Shown here one piece after another: positions 41,659 to 51,407 of a stretch of DNA of 64,000 bases. The stretch comes from an uncultured Muribaculaceae bacterium (lineage in GTDB: Bacteria > Bacteroidota > Bacteroidia > Bacteroidales > Muribaculaceae). A program made the translations under genes and the position numbers. The notes beneath the pieces were generated by a model. The model was not told the origin of the DNA. It did no database searches and saw only the letters and a program-made list of their open reading frames with translations. Location: NCBI GenBank assembly GCA_905233845.1, contig CAJOFH010000013.1:30531-94530 (forward strand). The letters run 5' to 3'. The number at the start of each line of letters is the position of its first letter. Position 1 is the first letter of the stretch.

Positions 41659-42483
41659 ATGGGCTTAGTAATAGGTATTGATGTGGGTGGCAGCACCACC
41701 AAGATTGTGGGTCTGAAAGACGGGCAGATACTCTCGCCCATGTTTATAACGGCAGCCGACCCCATCACGTCGCTCTTTGGAGCGTTTGGCAAATATATTT
41801 ATGACAACGGCATAACCCTCGCCGACATTGAGCATGTGATGCTCACGGGTGTTGGTAGCTCGGGAGTTACGACTCCTATCTACGGGTTGCCCACGAGCAA
41901 GGCCGACGAGTTTCAGGCCGACGGCTTGGGCGCACGATTCGACAGCGGTCTCGACAATTTGACCGTTGTGTCGATGGGCACTGGTACCACGCTGGTGAGT
42001 GTTGACGGTGATGAGATACGCCATTTGGGTGGTATTGGCATTGGTGGTGGTACCTTGATGGGACTCGCTCATTTGCTTCTAAAGACCGACCACATCTCTG
42101 ACGTTATAGAACTCGCAAAGAATGGCGACATTACACACATCAACCTGCAAATCAAGGATATCTGCAAGACCGACCTCGAGGGTCTGCCACTGCACGCCAC
42201 TGCATCTCTCTTTGGCAAGGTGCGCCAGATTACTCCGAGTGATTATGACGTGGCACTGGGTATCATCTGCATGGTGCTTGAATCAATTGGCTCGGCTGCT
42301 GTGCTGTCGAAGCTGAATACTGGTGTGAAGGACTTTGTACTTATCGGTAATTTGACTCGTTTGCCTCAGTGCTCTGTGGTGTTCCCGCGCATTGAGGAAA
42401 TTTACGGCGTGAAGTTCCATATCCCTGCTCATGCCGAGTTTTGCACAGCATTGGGTGCTGCGCTGGCTTATAATAAGGCGTAA
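41659..42483 (+). CDS. coaW: Type II pantothenate kinase
   Basis: ATG 41659 (MGLVIGIDVGGSTTKIVGLK) lies after the promoter; the track's longer start precedes it. The 274-residue protein has the ASKHA phosphate loop GIDVGGSTTK, the VSMGTGTTLV and GGIGIGGGTLMGL loops and ACxLGAAL-like end (ALGAALAYNKA), as in eukaryote-like type II PanK. It makes 4'-phosphopantothenate, the first step to coenzyme A, and type II enzymes are little inhibited by CoA in several bacteria. Confidence 0.85.
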   Translation: MGLVIGIDVGGSTTKIVGLKDGQILSPMFITAADPITSLFGAFGKYIYDNGITLADIEHVMLTGVGSSGVTTPIYGLPTSKADEFQADGLGARFDSGLDNLTVVSMGTGTTLVSVDGDEIRHLGGIGIGGGTLMGLAHLLLKTDHISDVIELAKNGDITHINLQIKDICKTDLEGLPLHATASLFGKVRQITPSDYDVALGIICMVLESIGSAAVLSKLNTGVKDFVLIGNLTRLPQCSVVFPRIEEIYGVKFHIPAHAEFCTALGAALAYNKA

Positions 42484-42510
42484 TATAGTAACAAGTAATA
42501 AGTGGCTAAG

Positions 42511-42897
42511 ATGTATAATAGGGAATTTACACCTGGTTTTATAAGGGAATTGAAGCAAAACGAGATTTTTGTCTTTGGGAGCAACCTTGCTGGTGCCCAT
42601 GCTGGTGGTGCTGCGCGAGTGGCAGTTAATAAGTTCGGCGCTGTATGGGGCCAGGGAGTGGGCATGCAAGGGCAGTGCTACGCTATCCCAACAATGCAGG
42701 GGGGAGTAGAGACAATTAAGCCTTACGTTGACGAGTTTATCACCTATGCTAAGCAGCATCCCGAGCTCAAGTTTCTTGTTACACCAATAGCTTGTGGCAT
42801 CGCTGGTTTTACTCCTAAAGAAATCGCTCCACTATTCAGTGCGGCGATTGATGTGGAGAACGTGATACTTCCCAAAAGTTTTGTTGATATTATATAG
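42511..42897 (+). CDS. A1S_2505-like/macro-like conserved protein
   Basis: ATG 42511 (MYNREFTPGFIRELKQNEIF) is preferred to GTG 42502. The 128-residue product has VFGSNLAGAHAGGAARVA and GQGVGMQGQCYAIPT, then FLVTPIACGIAGFTPKEIAP. This is the pattern of a family sometimes labelled phage non-structural A1S_2505-like, with glycine-rich loops reminiscent of macro domains that bind ADP-ribose. Function is not established. Confidence 0.65.
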   Translation: MYNREFTPGFIRELKQNEIFVFGSNLAGAHAGGAARVAVNKFGAVWGQGVGMQGQCYAIPTMQGGVETIKPYVDEFITYAKQHPELKFLVTPIACGIAGFTPKEIAPLFSAAIDVENVILPKSFVDII

Positions 42898-42991
42898 GGT
42901 TTCTCATGTAATAAATAATAATAAATTACGTTCTATTCATAGAACGTTTTTTGCTATTGCTATAAATTAGATATATCGAAGAAAACAACAT

Positions 42992-44434
42992 ATGAAGATT
43001 ACTTTCTTAGTACCACCAGTCCTTGACGGTCAGCGACCTGCCGAGCGCTCAGCCGGCTGTACAAGGGTGGTGTACTTTGCGCCAAATATTTACGAACTTA
43101 CAGTTATTGGTGTTGTTGAAGCCGAGAATCTGGGCGAAGTCGCCTACGAGGACTTCGTGTTCTACAAGAAGAGCGAGGTGGATTTCCATCAGTTCCTTGC
43201 CGGCGATGACAGCGACATCTACTGCATTTGGACGGTGAACCTGTCGATAGAGAGCGACATGCTGGCAATTGACACGTTGCTGAAAATGCGCCCCGAGGCA
43301 AGAGTCATTATGATGGGGCCTGGTCCGTCTTATTTTATCGAGAAATGCCTTGCTAACGAACGCATAATCATCGTGCGCGGTGAGCCTGAGGCCACTATCG
43401 TAGAGCTCCTGCATGCTCTCGACGAGGGCAAGCCGCTCAACGATATTTTGGGTATCTCGTGGCTGAACAGCGAGGGCAAGGTTGTGAACAATGGCTTCCG
43501 TCCACTAATTGGCGACCTTGATGCGCTGCCGTTTCCCGCTCGCCACTTCATTGCCGACCGTCGTTACCATAATCCCAAGATTAAGCGCAGTGGTTATACC
43601 ACGGCCTTCACCTCTCGCAACTGCCCCTATCACTGCATCTACTGTGTACCCAGTTCGCTAACCTTCGCCCGTGAGATAGAGAACAAGCGCTTCACTGGTC
43701 GCAAGCCCACCATCTCTTACCGCACTGCCGAGAGCGTTGACCGCGAGATGGCGATGCTTCATGAGCAGGGCTACAAGGCCATTGGCTTCATGGACGATAA
43801 CTTCATCTGGAACGAGGAGCGCACTCGCCTCATGTGCGAGATAATGAAGAAATATGAGATGCTGTGGGGTTGCCAAGCACGCGTTGACGCCATCACCGAA
43901 CCCATCGCCAAGATGCTGGGTGAAAGTGGTTGCCAGTATGTGGACTTAGGCGTGGAATCATTCAACGACGAGATTCTCAAGTATGTGCGCAAGGGCATCA
44001 CCACCGAGCAAATCTATGAGGCAATACGCCTTCTCAAGAAGTATAAAGTGCCAGTAAAGCTCAATGTGCTCATTGGCAGCAGCCCGCTTGAGACTAAGGA
44101 AACACTGCATCACACACTCAAGGAGGCCAAGAAACTCAAGGTTGACCAGGTGATGTTCAACATCGTGTCGCCATTCCCCGGAACCGAGTTCTACAAGCTG
44201 TGCAAAGAGAACAATTGGCTGTCGACTCCCGACTATGTTCCAACCGACGTTCAGCGCGAATCGATATTGAACTTGCCCAACATCAGCAGCGATGAGATGG
44301 AGAAAATCCTGTTCAAAAACAATGTGAGCTACTTCCTTTCATGGAATTTCATCTCCACTCAACTCAAGCGATTCTCTAGTTGGAGTGAATTCGTCCATGC
44401 TGCCCGAGCCTTGAAAATCAAACTCTTCGGCTGA
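42992..44434 (+). CDS. B12-binding-type radical SAM enzyme
   Basis: A 480-residue protein with an N-terminal cobalamin-binding-like Rossmann region (residues 1-180) and a radical SAM core starting at CPYHCIYC (near residue 210), which ligates the 4Fe-4S cluster. GFMDDNFIW and YVDLGVESFNDEILKYVRKG are typical later core strands. The substrate is unknown; related enzymes methylate or rearrange unactivated carbons. Its stop overlaps the glycosyltransferase start, suggesting work on a shared surface molecule. Confidence 0.85.
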   Translation: MKITFLVPPVLDGQRPAERSAGCTRVVYFAPNIYELTVIGVVEAENLGEVAYEDFVFYKKSEVDFHQFLAGDDSDIYCIWTVNLSIESDMLAIDTLLKMRPEARVIMMGPGPSYFIEKCLANERIIIVRGEPEATIVELLHALDEGKPLNDILGISWLNSEGKVVNNGFRPLIGDLDALPFPARHFIADRRYHNPKIKRSGYTTAFTSRNCPYHCIYCVPSSLTFAREIENKRFTGRKPTISYRTAESVDREMAMLHEQGYKAIGFMDDNFIWNEERTRLMCEIMKKYEMLWGCQARVDAITEPIAKMLGESGCQYVDLGVESFNDEILKYVRKGITTEQIYEAIRLLKKYKVPVKLNVLIGSSPLETKETLHHTLKEAKKLKVDQVMFNIVSPFPGTEFYKLCKENNWLSTPDYVPTDVQRESILNLPNISSDEMEKILFKNNVSYFLSWNFISTQLKRFSSWSEFVHAARALKIKLFG

Positions 44435-45183
44435 TGAAGCGGTTGTCGATAATCATTATCACCTATAATGGTTTGGGCTTCTTGACTCGATGCCTAGCAT
44501 CGTTGCACTCGTTCATTGATGACCCGTCGTGCGAGGTGATTATTATTGACAATTATTCCACCGATGGCACTCTTGATTTCTTGCGCCTGAACTACCCTCA
44601 GTTGCAGCTCATTCTCAACAGTGAGAACAGAGGTGTGGCGGCTGCTCGCAACCAGGGCATCGCTGTGGCTAAGGGCGAGAAACTGCTGCTGCTCGACAAT
44701 GACACTGAGGCAAGCGATGATGCCATCAATGCCATGAGCGATTATCTCGACGCTCATTCCGATGTGGGCCTGTGCTCATGTCGACTAGTAGATAAAGAAG
44801 GGTTTCCTCAGGACAGCTGCAAGCCTTTTCCTGGGCTGATGATAAAGGTGAGAAATGTGTTGGGGATAGGCAACAAGATGCATTACGCTCCCAATGAGAA
44901 TGGCATTATCGAACCCGTCTATGTGATAGGTGCTTGCCAGATGTTTTGGCGCAAGGTCGTTGACAAGGTGGGAATGCTCGACGAGAACATTTTTTATGGC
45001 CCTGAGGATGCCGACTGGTGCATTCGCATCAAGCAGGCGGGATGGAAGACTCATTGTTTAAACAACTACACAATCATTCACGACTATCGTCGTTCAACTC
45101 GTCGCAGCCCATTCTCCAAGCTGGGGCGCATGCACATGAAAGCGCTGCTTTATTTCTACTGGAAACATAAACGGCTATTTTAA
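44434..45183 (+). CDS. Family 2 glycosyltransferase
   Basis: A 249-residue GT-A enzyme: LSIIIITYNGLGFLTRCLAS at the start, IIIDNYSTDGTLDFL, the DxD-type LLLDNDTEASDD, and GPEDADWCIRIKQAGWK (ED motif) near the end. It resembles rhamnosyl- or related transferases of the wbbL type. Coupled to the radical SAM gene by a 1-bp overlap. Confidence 0.9.
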   Translation: MKRLSIIIITYNGLGFLTRCLASLHSFIDDPSCEVIIIDNYSTDGTLDFLRLNYPQLQLILNSENRGVAAARNQGIAVAKGEKLLLLDNDTEASDDAINAMSDYLDAHSDVGLCSCRLVDKEGFPQDSCKPFPGLMIKVRNVLGIGNKMHYAPNENGIIEPVYVIGACQMFWRKVVDKVGMLDENIFYGPEDADWCIRIKQAGWKTHCLNNYTIIHDYRRSTRRSPFSKLGRMHMKALLYFYWKHKRLF

Positions 45184-45190
45184 CGCACAC

Positions 45191-45214
45191 AAGGCGCAGT
45201 TTTTGCTGCGCCTT
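45191..45214. terminator. Bidirectional terminator
   Basis: AAGGCGCAG, TTTTTG loop, CTGCGCCTT, between the convergent glycosyltransferase and small minus-strand gene. Confidence 0.75.
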
Positions 45215-45225
45215 CTTTGCATTAT

Positions 45226-45390
45226 TTAGCGTTGATTCTCTTCTCCCACATCTTGTTCCTTTTTCTTTTGGGCGAGTCGTTTGCGGTAGGCCTCAAGGTA
45301 CTGATGCTGGCGATGTCGGCGAGCGGCTTCTTTTTTAGCCTTCGCCTTCAGGTAATCGTTATAGTGGTTTTCAACGTAGTTGTCGGCCAT
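45226..45390 (-). CDS. Small conserved-type charged protein, 54 residues
   Basis: Too short for the track. On the minus strand it reads MADNYVENHYNDYLKAKAKK and on through a lysine/arginine/glutamine-rich helix to a stop. Similar small proteins opening MADNYxExHYxxYL occur widely in Bacteroidota, sometimes mislabelled dehydrogenase. It lies 17 bp downstream of recR on the same strand, so is probably co-transcribed. Confidence 0.6.
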   Translation of the reverse strand: MADNYVENHYNDYLKAKAKKEAARRHRQHQYLEAYRKRLAQKKKEQDVGEENQR

Positions 45391-45407
45391 TGTTATTTAT
45401 CAGTTGA

Positions 45408-46037
45408 TTACTCACGTGCGAAAGAGTCGCTGAAGAGGGTACGGTTGAGGATGGAGCGTCCGAGAGTTAGCTCGTCGGTGTATTCAATCTCGTTGCCCAC
45501 GCTCACGCCTCGCGCGAGGATGGTGATTTTCACATCGGGGTAGGGCGCCAGCTTGCGATAAATGTAGAAATTTGTAGTGTCACCTTCCATCGTGGCACTC
45601 AAGGCAAGAATGACTTCTTTCACCTCGCCGCTTTTTACACGCTCTACAAGACTCTCAATTTCAATGTCTTGTGGTCCAATGCCGTCCATGGGCGAGATGA
45701 GTCCTCCCAGTACATGATATAGTCCATGGTGCTGTGCTGTGTTCTCAATGCTCATCACGTCTTTCACGTTCTCAACCACACACACAATGCTGCGGTCGCG
45801 AGATGGATTTGAGCAGATGGGGCAAGTCTCGGTCTCGCTGATGTTGTGGCACACATGGCAGTAGCGAATTTCTTTGCGCAGCTTAATGATGCTTTCACCA
45901 AATCGTGTTGCCACGTCCTCGTTCTGCTTAAGCAGATATAACACGAGCCTGAGCGCCGTCTTGCGGCCAATACCTGGTAGCTGTGCAAACTCGTTCACAG
46001 CATTTTCCAGTAATCTAGAAGCAAATTCTTGTTCCAT
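45408..46037 (-). CDS. recR: Recombination protein RecR
   Basis: ATG 46037 ([20 protein letters not shown]) is the natural start. The 209-residue protein has the helix-hairpin-helix [17 protein letters not shown], a four-cysteine zinc finger (CHVCHN...CPIC), the Toprim domain ([30 protein letters not shown]) and a C-terminal Walker-like strand. RecR loads RecA with RecO/RecF at gaps. Its promoter ends 4 bp before the ATG, predicting a leaderless message. Confidence 0.95.
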   Translation of the reverse strand: MEQEFASRLLENAVNEFAQLPGIGRKTALRLVLYLLKQNEDVATRFGESIIKLRKEIRYCHVCHNISETETCPICSNPSRDRSIVCVVENVKDVMSIENTAQHHGLYHVLGGLISPMDGIGPQDIEIESLVERVKSGEVKEVILALSATMEGDTTNFYIYRKLAPYPDVKITILARGVSVGNEIEYTDELTLGRSILNRTLFSDSFARE

Positions 46038-46041
46038 AGTG

Positions 46042-46072
46042 CAAAAGTACATAAAAATAAATAAATAGCAAA
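46042..46072 (-). promoter_or_regulatory. Consensus recR promoter, leaderless arrangement
   Basis: Minus strand: TTTG (46069-46072), 19-bp spacer, TACTTTTG (46042-46049), then 4 bp and the recR ATG. Transcription should start at or beside the initiation codon. Confidence 0.7.
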
Positions 46073-46079
46073 GTTTGGA

Positions 46080-46111
46080 TTTGTTTAGATGGAAAAAATG
46101 GTGTACCTTTG
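46080..46111 (+). promoter_or_regulatory. Consensus promoter for acyltransferase gene
   Basis: TTTG (46080-46083), 20-bp spacer, TACCTTTG (46104-46111), 26 bp before ATG 46138; divergent from the recR promoter. Confidence 0.7.
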
Positions 46112-46137
46112 AAGATTGTTATAATAATTGTAGCATT

Positions 46138-47316
46138 ATGAAAGACAAAAATATCACGATACCTAGCGAGTTTGTTGACATTTGTCCCATTCAGGACAAG
46201 GATTTCCACAACGAGATGTCGATGCTGGTCAATGAGCCTATGTTTAGGCACATAGTAAAAATGATAGCTCCCGACTATAGCTTCACAAAGATTAGATTGC
46301 TGCTTTTGAGCCTCAACTCAAAACAAGAGTTCCAAACTAAGGTGATGAAGCCTGTAGTGGAAGGCTTGCTCAAGAAAACGTCTCAAGGGCTCACTTTTAG
46401 CGGACAAGAGAATCTGGTTAAAGATGTTCCCAATACGTTTATCACCAACCATCGCGACATTGTTCTCGACTCGGCTCAACTCAGTTATCTTATGCTTGAG
46501 AATGGGATGGACACATGCGAGATTGCCATAGGCAACAACTTGCTAATATATAACTGGATTACAAGACTTGTGAGGTTGAATAAATGCTTTGTGGTTAAGC
46601 GCAATTTGGGGCGACTTCAAACTATGGCTGCTGCCATTCAGCTCTCGAGGTATATTCACTTTGTCCTCACTCAAAGGAAAGACTCAGTGTGGATTGCACA
46701 GCGCGAGGGACGGTGCAAAGATGGCAACGACCGCACACAGGAGAGCTTGCTCAAGATGCTCACCTACGGCAACCGTGAAGTTCCTTTTGTTGAGAGTCTC
46801 AAGGAACTGAACATCGCCCCTATTGCCATTAGCTATGAGTATGATCCTAACGACCGTCTCAAGGCGCGTGAGTACTTGCTCAAAAGCAAGAATCCTAACT
46901 ATAAGAAGACTCAGGAAGATGACCTTGAGAGCATGAAGATAGGAATTATGGAGAACAAAGGTCACATCCACTATGCCTTCACTCCGTGTATCAATGAGAG
47001 GCTTGAGAAAATCCCCGCCGATCTTGACCGTCTGCTCATGGTTCAGCGCATTTGCAATATCATTGATCACGCTATCCATGCCAACTACAAGATTTTCAAG
47101 ACTAACTATATCGCTCATGACTTGCTCTTTGACAACAAAGACTTTGCCGAGCACTACACCAGTCAGGACGAGAAAGAGTTCCGTGACTACCTCAACGGCC
47201 AGCTTGACCGCATCGACGACATCCCCGTTAATGCCAGCGACCGTAACTATATGCTCAAGTATATGTTGCAAATGTATAGCAATCCTTTAACCAACCAGCT
47301 CGAAGCTAAGGAATAA
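46138..47316 (+). CDS. PlsC-like acyltransferase family protein
   Basis: ATG 46138 (MKDKNITIPSEFVDICPIQD) follows the promoter. The 392-residue protein has FITNHRDIVLDSAQLSY (near residue 100), a variant of the acyltransferase HxxxxD box, and WIAQREGRCKDGND in place of the usual PEGxRS block. It is probably a cytoplasmic-face glycerophospholipid or lipid-A-like acyltransferase. It lacks an obvious membrane span. Annotated names in relatives (1-acylglycerol-3-phosphate acyltransferase) should be treated as family-level. Confidence 0.75.
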   Translation: MKDKNITIPSEFVDICPIQDKDFHNEMSMLVNEPMFRHIVKMIAPDYSFTKIRLLLLSLNSKQEFQTKVMKPVVEGLLKKTSQGLTFSGQENLVKDVPNTFITNHRDIVLDSAQLSYLMLENGMDTCEIAIGNNLLIYNWITRLVRLNKCFVVKRNLGRLQTMAAAIQLSRYIHFVLTQRKDSVWIAQREGRCKDGNDRTQESLLKMLTYGNREVPFVESLKELNIAPIAISYEYDPNDRLKAREYLLKSKNPNYKKTQEDDLESMKIGIMENKGHIHYAFTPCINERLEKIPADLDRLLMVQRICNIIDHAIHANYKIFKTNYIAHDLLFDNKDFAEHYTSQDEKEFRDYLNGQLDRIDDIPVNASDRNYMLKYMLQMYSNPLTNQLEAKE

Positions 47317-47330
47317 ATTATATAGCATCT

Positions 47331-48596
47331 ATGACAATTCAATGGATTCCACTGATATCGCTTTTGGTCGTTAACCTGGCGCTTGACTTATGGCTATATC
47401 GTTTTTTCCGCAGGAACAAGCATTGGCCTAAGTTTAAGAGTGGTGCTCATGCTGTGTTGTCGATGGTGTTGTTAGGGCTGATGGTGGCTGTGATAGCAAT
47501 ACCACGCAAGGAGTGTGACGACTCCACCTTCTTGGGTGTGATGTGGGCTATCTACATCTATTATTCTTTTTATGTGCCTCGTTACTTGGCTGCGATGGTG
47601 TGGGCTCCCACTCACTTGAAGCGAAGTGGTACTCTCACACGTCGTGTGGGAGGCATAGCTGCCACCGTTGTTGGCATTGTGGCGTTCCTTTTCATGTGGT
47701 CAGGACAATTCTTTACCGTTTATCATGTCAATGTGGAACGTGTGGAGCTTGAGTTTGAGAACCTGCCTTCAGAATTTGACGGCTATCGCATTGCCCAATT
47801 CAGCGACACCCACTTGGGCACTTACAATGGCAATACACGATTTATAAAGAATTGTGTTGATAGCATCAATTCTCTAAACCCCGACATGATTTGCTTCACT
47901 GGTGACCTTGTGAGCCGACATTCAGGCGAGGCACAACCATTTAAGAAAGTGCTCTCAAAACTTCATGCTCCTGACGGTGTGATATCGGTGCTCGGCAACC
48001 ATGATGACGGGCACTACAAGTCGTGGCCCTCGGAACAAGAACGGAATACCGATTTGCAGAAGCTTATCGACCTTCAGGAGCAGATGGGTTGGAAGGTCCT
48101 TGTCAATGACCACGTCATTTTGCATCGCGACACGAGCGAGATGGCAGTGGTGGGCACCAAGTGCTTTATGGGTTGGCCTTTTCCTAAAAACGGCTATCTC
48201 GACACTGCTTATGTTGATTACAATACTTCTAAGCGTTTTGTTGTTCTCTTACAACATGCTCCCGACGAGTGGAAGCTCGAGCGTGCTTATCAGAAGCGTG
48301 TGACCATGTTGAGACTGTGCGACAAAGTGGATTTGATGCTCTCGGGTCACACCCATGCTATGCAGATGATGGTTACGCTCTTTGGTCACAAATACTCTCC
48401 AGCTTGTTTTTCTAGTGATTTTTGGGGCGGGCTTTACTGCGAAGGTGACCACAAGCTTTATACTAATATTGGCATTGGTATGGTGGGTATTCCTATGCGA
48501 CTGGGTACTGCCTATCCAGAGATAACTCTCATTACCCTTAAGAAACGAGGAGAATGCATAGTTGATTCTAAAGGAAAAAGAATAAGTAACAAGTAA
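47331..48596 (+). CDS. Membrane-anchored metallophosphoesterase
   Basis: A 421-residue protein with four hydrophobic segments in the first 130 residues, then a calcineurin-type phosphoesterase: QFSDTHLG, CFTGDLVSRH, LGNHDDGHY and LSGHTHAM provide the metal ligands. The YkuE/YaeI-like layout suggests action on a phospholipid or nucleotide-linked lipid at the membrane. It begins 14 bp after the acyltransferase gene. Confidence 0.88.
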   Translation: MTIQWIPLISLLVVNLALDLWLYRFFRRNKHWPKFKSGAHAVLSMVLLGLMVAVIAIPRKECDDSTFLGVMWAIYIYYSFYVPRYLAAMVWAPTHLKRSGTLTRRVGGIAATVVGIVAFLFMWSGQFFTVYHVNVERVELEFENLPSEFDGYRIAQFSDTHLGTYNGNTRFIKNCVDSINSLNPDMICFTGDLVSRHSGEAQPFKKVLSKLHAPDGVISVLGNHDDGHYKSWPSEQERNTDLQKLIDLQEQMGWKVLVNDHVILHRDTSEMAVVGTKCFMGWPFPKNGYLDTAYVDYNTSKRFVVLLQHAPDEWKLERAYQKRVTMLRLCDKVDLMLSGHTHAMQMMVTLFGHKYSPACFSSDFWGGLYCEGDHKLYTNIGIGMVGIPMRLGTAYPEITLITLKKRGECIVDSKGKRISNK

Positions 48597-48650
48597 AAAG
48601 TAGCAAGTGTCAATAGATGACTTGTTCAACTGAAAACTGACAACTATATT

Positions 48651-50786
48651 ATGGCCGACAAAATTTCAACTCTTATATCGCAGGAGCTAAACATCCCCAT
48701 CAATCAGGTGTTGGGGACCGTTAGTCTTTTGCGTGATGACAATTCCATCCCTTTCATCAGTCGCTACCGTAAGGAGCAGACTGGAAACCTCGACGAGACA
48801 CAGATTCAATCTATTGATGCACGAATGGCTTATTACGATGAGTTGCAGAAGCGCAAGTCGACAATCCTGAAGACAATCGAGGCACAGGAGCAACTCACCG
48901 ACGAGCTCTCCAATCGCATCCTAAACTGCTGGGATGCCACTGAGCTTGAGGACATATATTTGCCCTACAAGCCAAAACGCCGCACTCGTGCTCAAGTGGC
49001 AAGGGAGAAAGGCCTGGAACCCCTCGCCAAGATGATTATGGCGCAGAAGGGAGGAGACGTGAGCCAGATGGCTTCGCGTTTCGTCGATGGTGACAAGGTT
49101 CCTGATTCTGATGAGGCAATAGACGGCGCTCTCGACATCATTGCCGAGTGGGTTAGCGAGAACCAAACGGTGCGCAACAGTGTTCGACGTTCGTTCCGAT
49201 ATGATGCTGTCCTCAACTGCAGTGTGGTGAAAGGTAAGGAGATAGAGGGCCGAAACTATGAGTTCTACTATGACTTCTCCAAGCCATTGAAACGCATATC
49301 GTCGCACCAGTTACTCGCCATTCGCCGTGGTGAGAAGGAAGGATTTCTCAAGGTGAGCATCGACATCAACAATGACCGAGCTGTCGACAACGTGTGCCGC
49401 ATTGTGGTGAAAGGTAAAGGCGAAACATCACAGCTGGTTGAAGAGGCCGCCGAGGACAGCTTCGACCGCCTCATCAAACCGTCAATAGAGAATGAGTTTG
49501 CCGCCATTTCAAAGGAGCGTGCCGATGCCGAAGCCATCGACATGTTTGCCCAGAATGTGCGCCAGCTGCTCTTTGCGCCACCATTGGGACACAAGCGCAT
49601 CCTAGCTGTCGACCCTGGTTTTCGCACTGGTTGTAAAGTGGTGTGCCTCGACGAGAATGGCAACCTCTTGCACAACGATGTGATTTATCCCACAGCACCA
49701 AACTACGACGTTGAGGGAGCTACAAAAAAGATTCACAATCTTGTAGAGACCTATAAGATTGATGCTATCGCCCTGGGCAACGGCACTGCGAGCCGTGAGA
49801 CAGAGAAGTTTTTGAAGCGCATACGATATCACCGCGACATCAACGTGTTTGTGGTTAGCGAGAATGGAGCGTCAATCTACAGCGCCAGCAAGATTGCCCG
49901 TGACGAGTTCCCCGACAAGGACGTGACTGTGCGCGGCGCCGTGTCGATAGGACGTCGACTGCTTGATCCGCTCGCCGAGCTCGTGAAAATCGACCCAAAA
50001 TCGATTGGGGTAGGGCAGTATCAGCATGACGTGGACCAGACCAAGCTCAAAGAAGCATTGAACTACACCGTTGAGAGCTGTGTGAATAGTGTAGGCGTGA
50101 ATCTCAACACAGCCAGCAAAGAGTTGCTCACCTACGTTTCGGGCCTTGGTCCCGCATTGGCTCAGAACATTGTGACCTATCGAGCCAAGAATGGCGACTT
50201 TAAGTCACGTCAAGAGCTGCTTAATGTGCCCAAGTTAGGTCCTAAGACCTTCACTCAGGCGGCTGGTTTCTTGCGTGTGCCTGAGAGTGATAACCCTCTC
50301 GACAACAGTGCGGTTCATCCCGAGCGATACGACTTGGTGAAACGCATGGCACAAGACTGTGGATGCACTGTGGAGCAGCTAATAAAGGAACCAGACAAAA
50401 GAAATCTCATTGACATCAAGCGTTATGTGTCGCGAGATGTAGGAGAGCTCACGCTGGTCGATATCATGAAAGAGCTCGAGAAGCCAGGACGTGACCCGCG
50501 AAGTGAGGTGAAGGCTATGGAGTTTGACGAGAGTGTTCACGAGATAACCGACCTCAAGCCAGGCATGGAGTTGCCAGGAATAGTTACTAATATCACACAA
50601 TTCGGTGCTTTTGTTGATATTGGCGTCCATAAAGAAGGTCTCGTTCATGTGTCACAGCTCAGTGACAAACGAGTGGACAATCCCGCCAAAGCGGTCAAAC
50701 TCAATCAACATGTGAGAGTGAGGGTGTTGAGCGTTGATTTAGAACGCAAACGCATTGCCCTGTCGATGAAAGGCGTGGCACAATGA
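48651..50786 (+). CDS. tex: Tex-family RNA-binding transcription accessory protein
   Basis: A 711-residue protein with all Tex domains: N-terminal helical region (ISQELNIPINQVLGTVSLLR), YqgF-like nuclease-fold core (ILAVDPGFRTGCKVVCLDEN), helix-hairpin-helix (LTYVSGLGPALAQNIVTYRA) and C-terminal S1 domain (GIVTNITQFGAFVDIGVHKE). Tex binds RNA and transcription complexes; loss causes mild phenotypes in other bacteria. It has its own terminator. Confidence 0.95.
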   Translation: MADKISTLISQELNIPINQVLGTVSLLRDDNSIPFISRYRKEQTGNLDETQIQSIDARMAYYDELQKRKSTILKTIEAQEQLTDELSNRILNCWDATELEDIYLPYKPKRRTRAQVAREKGLEPLAKMIMAQKGGDVSQMASRFVDGDKVPDSDEAIDGALDIIAEWVSENQTVRNSVRRSFRYDAVLNCSVVKGKEIEGRNYEFYYDFSKPLKRISSHQLLAIRRGEKEGFLKVSIDINNDRAVDNVCRIVVKGKGETSQLVEEAAEDSFDRLIKPSIENEFAAISKERADAEAIDMFAQNVRQLLFAPPLGHKRILAVDPGFRTGCKVVCLDENGNLLHNDVIYPTAPNYDVEGATKKIHNLVETYKIDAIALGNGTASRETEKFLKRIRYHRDINVFVVSENGASIYSASKIARDEFPDKDVTVRGAVSIGRRLLDPLAELVKIDPKSIGVGQYQHDVDQTKLKEALNYTVESCVNSVGVNLNTASKELLTYVSGLGPALAQNIVTYRAKNGDFKSRQELLNVPKLGPKTFTQAAGFLRVPESDNPLDNSAVHPERYDLVKRMAQDCGCTVEQLIKEPDKRNLIDIKRYVSRDVGELTLVDIMKELEKPGRDPRSEVKAMEFDESVHEITDLKPGMELPGIVTNITQFGAFVDIGVHKEGLVHVSQLSDKRVDNPAKAVKLNQHVRVRVLSVDLERKRIALSMKGVAQ

Positions 50787-50789
50787 TAG

Positions 50790-50832
50790 AAAATGGGGAG
50801 GCGAGAATTATTGTCTCCCCCCCCCATTTTTT
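50790..50832 (+). terminator. tex terminator with a nine-C run
   Basis: AAAATGGGG/CCCCATTTT with inner GGGGAG/CTCCCC alternatives, then TTTTTT. Nine consecutive Cs in the 3' arm allow several registers. The rest of 50833-51084 is the A+T-rich upstream region of the HU gene, with GATATTTG near 50938 as a weak -7 box. Confidence 0.75.
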
Positions 50833-51084
50833 GCTTTTTTGTCTCTCAAAAGGGTGTAAAATCGCTGAAAATGAGAAAAAAACTAAAAAAACATGTATTT
50901 TTTTGTGAATATTAGGTGCTAATTAAAAAAAAAGTACGATATTTGCAGTTGCAAAAAAATGAGGGTTGCCTTTTTTAGGTGTTAAAAGGCTGTTTTGAAG
51001 CTGAATATGTTACCGAGAAAGGCAATACTCATTAAAAAGAGTGAGTGATTTTTAAATTAAAATAAACTAAAATTTTTTACTAAA

Positions 51085-51360
51085 ATGACAAAAGCAGATA
51101 TCGTAAGCGAAATCGCTAAGACAACAGGCATTGACAAGGCCTCAGTATTGGAGACCATCGAGAAATTTATGGAGACAGTGAAGGATTCACTCGCCGAGGG
51201 CGAGAACGTATACCTGAGAGGTTTCGGCAGCTTCATCGTGAAGACTCGTTCGCAGAAGACCGCTCGCAACATCTCTAAGAACACTGCAATCATCATCCCA
51301 GAGCATAAGATTCCAGCTTTCAAGCCAGCTAAGGTTTTCATGGAGCAGGTTAAGAAGTAA
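51085..51360 (+). CDS. HU-family DNA-binding protein
   Basis: A 91-residue histone-like protein: KADIVSEIAKTTGIDKASVL, a dimer helix region, then VYLRGFGSFIVKTRSQKTAR, which is the beta-saddle and DNA-binding arm (the RxxRNP-like turn reads TARNIS). HU compacts and bends DNA. A long, A-rich leader of over 100 nt lies upstream. Confidence 0.93.
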   Translation: MTKADIVSEIAKTTGIDKASVLETIEKFMETVKDSLAEGENVYLRGFGSFIVKTRSQKTARNISKNTAIIIPEHKIPAFKPAKVFMEQVKK

Positions 51361-51407
51361 GTTTTAGGAACCGAACATCAAATATAAATTTCTAAATACA
51401 AGAAAAA

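Noticed and set aside
45217-45543. 108-residue plus-strand frame opposite recR
   Set aside because: It is antisense to recR and the small gene at 45226-45390, with hydrophobic low-complexity composition.
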